A stretch of DNA of 8,903 nucleotides, taken from NCBI GenBank assembly GCA_002315205.1, contig DCGH01000063.1:1-8903 (forward strand), given 5' to 3'. Under the pieces are notes generated by a model, which did not search any database, was not told the origin of the DNA, and was given only the letters and a program-made list of their open reading frames with translations. This document shows positions 6,101-8,903 of the stretch, in pieces; positions within the stretch are counted from its first letter, which is position 1, and each line of letters opens with the position of its first letter. Source of the stretch: Erysipelotrichaceae bacterium UBA1783 (lineage in GTDB: Bacteria; Bacillota_I; Bacilli_A; Erysipelotrichales; Erysipelotrichaceae). Both the position numbers and the translations under genes were made by a program.

Positions 6101-6214
6101 TGCGACCGTATGGATGTGCGAGGTTGCCGGCACACTGGAATCAGTTGTCATGGTGTGGGGCCGGGTAATTCGCATTGAACGGGTCTATCATGGAAATAGA
6201 CAAAGCAAAGGAGG
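6101..6214 (+). promoter_or_regulatory. Structured 5' leader of the S10 operon
   Basis: The leader is visibly richer in G and C than the flanking DNA and folds into two hairpins. The first is long: TGCGA (6117-6121) pairs with TCGCA (6170-6174), CCGGC (6127-6131) with GCCGG (6160-6164), and ACAC (6132-6135) with GTGT (6153-6156), leaving a GGG bulge at 6157-6159. The second is GTCTAT (6183-6188) with ATAGAC (6196-6201), just before the ribosome binding site AAAGGAGG (6207-6214). No T tract follows either one, so neither is a terminator. By analogy with other ribosomal operons it could bind an operon product, with L4 the known regulator in gammaproteobacteria. The binding protein here is unknown. 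Confidence 0.55.
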
Positions 6215-6221
6215 AATATCC

Positions 6222-6533
6222 ATGGCAAAGAACACAGTTAGAATTCGTCTAAAGGCTTACGAACACCGCTCATTAGATTTAGCTACAGCTAAGATCGTTG
6301 ACACAGCTATGAAGCACGGTGCTAAGAAGGTTGTTGGACCAGTTCCACTACCAACTGAAAAACAGGTAGTAACAGTAATTAGAGCAACACACAAGTATAA
6401 GGATTCTCGTGAACAGTTCGAAATCAGAACTCATAAGAGATTAGTTGAAATTGTTGGTCCAAGTGCTGAAACAATCAACGCATTAACAGGTTTAGAGTTA
6501 CCTAGCGGCGTTGACATTGAAATTAAGTTATAA
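6222..6533 (+). CDS. rpsJ: 30S ribosomal protein S10 (uS10)
   Basis: This 103-residue protein has the normal S10 length and motifs: the start [23 protein letters not shown] (39-47) and [15 protein letters not shown] in the second half. S10 sits in the head of the 30S subunit and, as NusE, joins transcription antitermination complexes. The start is the ATG at 6222, seven bases after the strong AAAGGAGG site at 6207-6214. An upstream in-frame ATG at 6114 would add 36 residues encoded by the structured leader and is rejected. It is the first gene of the S10 operon, and rplC follows after 23 bases. Confidence 0.98.
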   Translation: MAKNTVRIRLKAYEHRSLDLATAKIVDTAMKHGAKKVVGPVPLPTEKQVVTVIRATHKYKDSREQFEIRTHKRLVEIVGPSAETINALTGLELPSGVDIEIKL

Positions 6534-6556
6534 GAAATTAAGAAGGAGGAGGCATC

Positions 6557-7237
6557 ATGAAAGGATTAATGGGACGCAAACTTGGAATGACACAAGTTTT
6601 CGCAAATGATGGGACACTCATTCCAGTTACAGTCGTTGAAGTAACACCAAATGTTGTAACACAGGTTAAGACAGTTGAAAACGACGGTTATGTAGCACTA
6701 CAACTTGGAATGGAAGACTTAAAAGACTCAAAAGCTACAAAGGCTAATAAGGGCCATGCTGCTAAGGCTAATACAGCTGCTAAGAGATTCTACAGAGAAA
6801 TCAAGAGCGATGAAATGGCTGGCTTAGAATTAGGCGCAACAGTTACTGCTGATTTATTCGCAGCAGGAGATAAGGTAGATGTTCAGGGAACATCTCGTGG
6901 TAAAGGTTACATGGGTGCAATTTACCGTAACAACCAGCATATGTTAATGGCTACTCACGGTGTTGGTCCTTGTCACAGAACAGTTGGTTCATTAGCAACT
7001 AACGGACGTAACAATGGTATCATCAACAAGGGTAGAATCTTACCTGGTCAGGAAGGTAACTACACTACTACAAACCAGAATCTTGAAATCATCAAGGTTG
7101 ATATGGAAAACAATTGCTTATTAATTAAGGGTAATGTGCCAGGACCAAGAAAGGGCGTAGTTGTTGTTAAGACAACAGTTAAGCCAGTTAAGCACGTAGC
7201 TCCAGTTGAATTAGTAAGTTACGAGAAGGAGGCTTAA
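6557..7237 (+). CDS. rplC: 50S ribosomal protein L3 (uL3)
   Basis: This 226-residue protein begins MKGLMGRKLGMTQVF, the typical L3 start, and keeps the RGKGYMG (114-120) and NQNLEIIKVD (173-182) segments and the VPGPRKG tail motif (194-200). L3 is a primary 23S rRNA binder whose long loop reaches the peptidyl transferase centre. That loop (about 130-170) is unusual. ATHG (132-135) and GQEG (164-167) line up with E. coli ATHG and GQMG, and Q165 corresponds to the glutamine methylated by PrmB. The part between, PCHRTVGSLATNGRNNGIIN, is far from the usual HRxPGSIG...KVFKGK. The C-terminus is about 15 residues longer than in E. coli. The ribosome binding site AAGGAGGAGG ends four bases before the ATG. 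The rplD start follows three bases after the stop. Confidence 0.97.
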   Translation: MKGLMGRKLGMTQVFANDGTLIPVTVVEVTPNVVTQVKTVENDGYVALQLGMEDLKDSKATKANKGHAAKANTAAKRFYREIKSDEMAGLELGATVTADLFAAGDKVDVQGTSRGKGYMGAIYRNNQHMLMATHGVGPCHRTVGSLATNGRNNGIINKGRILPGQEGNYTTTNQNLEIIKVDMENNCLLIKGNVPGPRKGVVVVKTTVKPVKHVAPVELVSYEKEA

Positions 7238-7240
7238 TCC

Positions 7241-7876
7241 ATGGCAAACATTACAGTTAACGTAACAAACCAGAAGGGTGAACAGTTACATGAATTAGCA
7301 TTAAATGAAGCTGTATTCGGAATTGAGCCAAATAAGCAGGCTATGTTCGATGCTGTAGTAATGCAGCAGGCTTCATTAAGACAGGGTACAGCTTGTACAA
7401 AGGGTAGAAGCGAAGTATCAAAGACTGGTAAGAAGTCAATCCGTCAGAAGGGTACAGGTGGAGCAAGACATGCTCAAAGATCTGCTACTCAGTTCGTAGG
7501 TGGCGGTATCGTATTCGGTCCAAAGCCAAGATCATATGGCTACAAGCTAAACCGCAAGGTTGCTAGATTAGCATTAAGATCTTACTTAGCTACAATCGCT
7601 CAGAGCGGTGCTCTAAAGGTTGTTGATAAGATTCAGTTAGATGCAATCAAGACTAAGGATTTCAAGGAAGTTATGAACGCTTTAGGTGTTGATCGCAAGG
7701 TATTATTCGTATTCGATGTTGAAGAAGATTGGGAAAATGCTTGGTTAAGTATGAGAAATCTTCCAAACTGTGATTTCGAATTAGCAGATGGAATCAACTG
7801 CTTACAGTTAGCAAATGCTTACACACTAGTTGCTACAGAAGCAGCAGTAAAGAGCATTGAGGAGGCTTTACAGTAA
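7241..7876 (+). CDS. rplD: 50S ribosomal protein L4 (uL4)
   Basis: This 211-residue protein is a full-length L4. Its conserved extended loop (about 60-95) reads [13 protein letters not shown] (64-76) followed by [13 protein letters not shown], and lines the ribosome exit tunnel near the macrolide site. In E. coli the equivalent is KKPWRQKGTGRAR, so P, W and one R are replaced here by S66, I67 and G74. The rest aligns well, including [14 protein letters not shown] and the C-terminal globular domain. In gammaproteobacteria L4 also represses its own operon; whether it does so here is unknown. The start at 7241 is supported by AGAAGGAGG (7224-7232), which lies in the end of rplC. Only one base separates its stop from the rplW start. 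Confidence 0.97.
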   Translation: MANITVNVTNQKGEQLHELALNEAVFGIEPNKQAMFDAVVMQQASLRQGTACTKGRSEVSKTGKKSIRQKGTGGARHAQRSATQFVGGGIVFGPKPRSYGYKLNRKVARLALRSYLATIAQSGALKVVDKIQLDAIKTKDFKEVMNALGVDRKVLFVFDVEEDWENAWLSMRNLPNCDFELADGINCLQLANAYTLVATEAAVKSIEEALQ

Positions 7877-7877
7877 T

Positions 7878-8165
7878 ATGGCAGCAAGAGATATTATTAT
7901 TCGTCCAATCGTTACAGAAAAGACATTAACAGCTCAGGAAGCTGACAACAAGGTAACTTTCGAAGTTAAGAAGGGTGCCAATAAGACTGAAATTCGCCAG
8001 GCCGTTGAAGAAATCTTCAATGTAAAGGTTGAAAAGGTAAACACTGTTAACACTGCTTCAAAGGCAAAGAGAATGGGCAGATACAGTGGTACAGTTAATG
8101 GATATCACAAGGCAATCGTTAAGCTTGCTGAAGGTTATTCTATTGACTTATATGACAAGGATTAA
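7878..8165 (+). CDS. rplW: 50S ribosomal protein L23 (uL23)
   Basis: This 95-residue protein begins [16 protein letters not shown], the L23 signature, and has the usual [32 protein letters not shown] core and a basic loop [11 protein letters not shown]23 binds domain III of 23S rRNA at the tunnel exit and docks trigger factor and SRP. The ATG at 7878 was chosen over an in-frame TTG at 7857 that lies within the rplD end; the extra residues (MRRLYSN) are not part of L23. The ribosome binding site GAGGAGG (7859-7865) is inside rplD, 12 bases before the ATG, longer than usual. With one base between rplD stop and rplW start, translational coupling is likely. Confidence 0.97.
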   Translation: MAARDIIIRPIVTEKTLTAQEADNKVTFEVKKGANKTEIRQAVEEIFNVKVEKVNTVNTASKAKRMGRYSGTVNGYHKAIVKLAEGYSIDLYDKD

Positions 8166-8178
8166 TTAAATCCTAAAT

Positions 8179-8204
8179 ATCGGAAGACAGCGCTATTTCC
8201 GGAT
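8179..8204 (+). promoter_or_regulatory. Small hairpin in the rplW-rplB gap
   Basis: ATCGGAA (8179-8185) pairs with TTCCG-G-AT (8197-8204) with one bulged G, around an 11-base loop. No T tract follows, so it is not a terminator. It occupies the only long gap (62 bases) among these S10-operon genes and ends 10 bases before the rplB ribosome binding site. A processing or regulatory role is possible but unproven. Confidence 0.35.
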
Positions 8205-8227
8205 TAAATGCGTAAAAGGAGAAAAAA

Positions 8228-8903
8228 ATGGCAATTAAAAAGTACAAGCCTACGACTGCTGGTCGTAGAGGAATGACTACTATTGACTACAGTGCTGATA
8301 TCACATGCACTAAGCCAGAGAGATCATTATTAGCTCCAGTTAAGTCAAAGGCAGGTAGAAATAACACAGGCCGTATCACTACTAGACATCAGGGTGGTGG
8401 ACATAAGAGAGCTTATCGTATTATCGATTTCAAGCGTAATAAGGACAATGTTCCAGCAACAGTTGCTACAATCGAATACGATCCAAATAGAAGTGCATTC
8501 ATTGCATTATTAAATTATGCTGATGGTGAAAAGCGTTACATCATCGCACCTCAGGGTTTAACTGTTGGTGCTAAGGTTGTTTCAGGTGAAAAGGTTGATA
8601 TCAAGACTGGTAACAGCTTACCACTTGCAAATATTCCTGATGGAACAATGATTCACAATGTTGAATTAAAGCCTGGTAAGGGTGGTCAGCTTGCTCGTTC
8701 CGCAGGAAACGGAGCACAGCTCATGGCTAAGGAAGATGATTACGCACAGGTTCGTCTCCCATCCGGCGAAGTTAGAAAGGTATCAATGAGATGCCGCGCA
8801 ACTATCGGCGAAGTTGGAAACATCGAACATGCTAACATCCAGATTGGTAAAGCAGGTCGTAAGAGACACATGGGTATCCGTCCTACAGTAAGAGGTTCCG
8901 TAA
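8228..8903 (+). CDS. rplB: 50S ribosomal protein L2 (uL2), N-terminal part (partial)
   Basis: The first 225 codons are present and the gene runs off the window, from a usual length of about 275. The start [18 protein letters not shown] is the standard L2 N-terminus. It is followed by [28 protein letters not shown] and, near the edge, [19 protein letters not shown], which leads into the missing DHPHGGG region with the catalytically implicated histidine. L2 is a primary 23S rRNA binder needed for subunit joining and peptidyl transfer. The ATG at 8228 has AAAGGAG (8215-8221) six bases upstream. It is the fifth gene of the operon; rpsS would be expected next, beyond the window. Confidence 0.97.
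   Translation, partial: MAIKKYKPTTAGRRGMTTIDYSADITCTKPERSLLAPVKSKAGRNNTGRITTRHQGGGHKRAYRIIDFKRNKDNVPATVATIEYDPNRSAFIALLNYADGEKRYIIAPQGLTVGAKVVSGEKVDIKTGNSLPLANIPDGTMIHNVELKPGKGGQLARSAGNGAQLMAKEDDYAQVRLPSGEVRKVSMRCRATIGEVGNIEHANIQIGKAGRKRHMGIRPTVRGSV

Noticed and set aside
5945..6175. Minus-strand open frame across the S10 promoter region
   Set aside because: There is no ribosome binding site and no recognisable protein family, and it runs against the promoter and leader evidence on the plus strand.
6114..6221. N-terminal extension of S10 from the ATG at 6114
   Set aside because: The added 36 residues come from the structured leader, and the ATG at 6222 has a strong ribosome binding site and gives the standard 103-residue S10.
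7857..7877. TTG start for L23 at 7857
   Set aside because: It lies within the rplD coding end and overlaps the ribosome binding site; the ATG at 7878 gives the normal L23 N-terminus.
1..8903. CRISPR arrays, tRNA or rRNA genes, insertion sequences, phage genes
   Set aside because: No regular direct repeats with spacers, no tRNA-like cloverleaf, no transposase or integrase frames and no terminal inverted repeats were seen.

Overview
The window suggests a low-GC, strictly or mostly anaerobic member of the Bacillota (Firmicutes). Supporting signs are the AT-rich sequence, the strong AAGGAGG-type ribosome binding sites, the Gram-positive style rho-independent terminators, the str/S10 ribosomal gene order and an oxygen-sensitive radical-SAM sulfatase-maturating enzyme. 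A gut Erysipelotrichia-type lineage would fit the divergent ribosomal protein sequences. That placement is an impression and was not tested.

Layout. Bases 1-108 are the last 35 codons of tuf (EF-Tu), closed by a strong terminator. Bases 157-5841 hold five genes. hflX has a probable regulatory leader. An AI-2E/YtvI-like membrane protein gene has a promoter that predicts a leaderless mRNA. A stand-alone mannose-family PTS EIIA gene follows. The last two are a sulfatase gene broken by one extra G in a six-G run, and an anSME gene that overlaps its stop codon. hflX, the AI-2E gene, the EIIA gene and the sulfatase-anSME pair each end in, or are separated by, a hairpin terminator. Most also have a recognisable promoter, so the segment is four short transcription units. 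Bases 5842-6221 are a long AT-rich non-coding stretch with a good promoter and a structured 5' leader. From 6222 to the end runs the start of the S10 operon: rpsJ, rplC, rplD, rplW and rplB, the last cut by the window edge.

How the genes work together. The tuf and S10-operon genes supply core translation. HflX is a GTPase that splits or rescues stalled ribosomes. The sulfatase has a CMPAR motif whose cysteine anSME would convert to formylglycine, so the two form an enzyme/activator pair. The sulfatase has no visible signal peptide, which fits desulfation of sugars inside the cell after uptake, possibly by a PTS. The nearby EIIA makes this suggestive but does not prove it.

The most interesting signal is upstream of hflX. 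An eight-codon leader ORF (MRIKIFID) carries the R-X-K pattern typical of macrolide-dependent ribosome arrest. It is followed by two mutually exclusive pairings, one of which masks the hflX ribosome binding site. This looks like an erm-style, drug-inducible attenuator controlling a ribosome-rescue GTPase. Also notable are the G6 frameshift in the sulfatase, the predicted leaderless mRNA of the AI-2E gene, the structured S10 leader, and unusual L3 and L4 loop sequences near the peptidyl transferase centre and exit tunnel.
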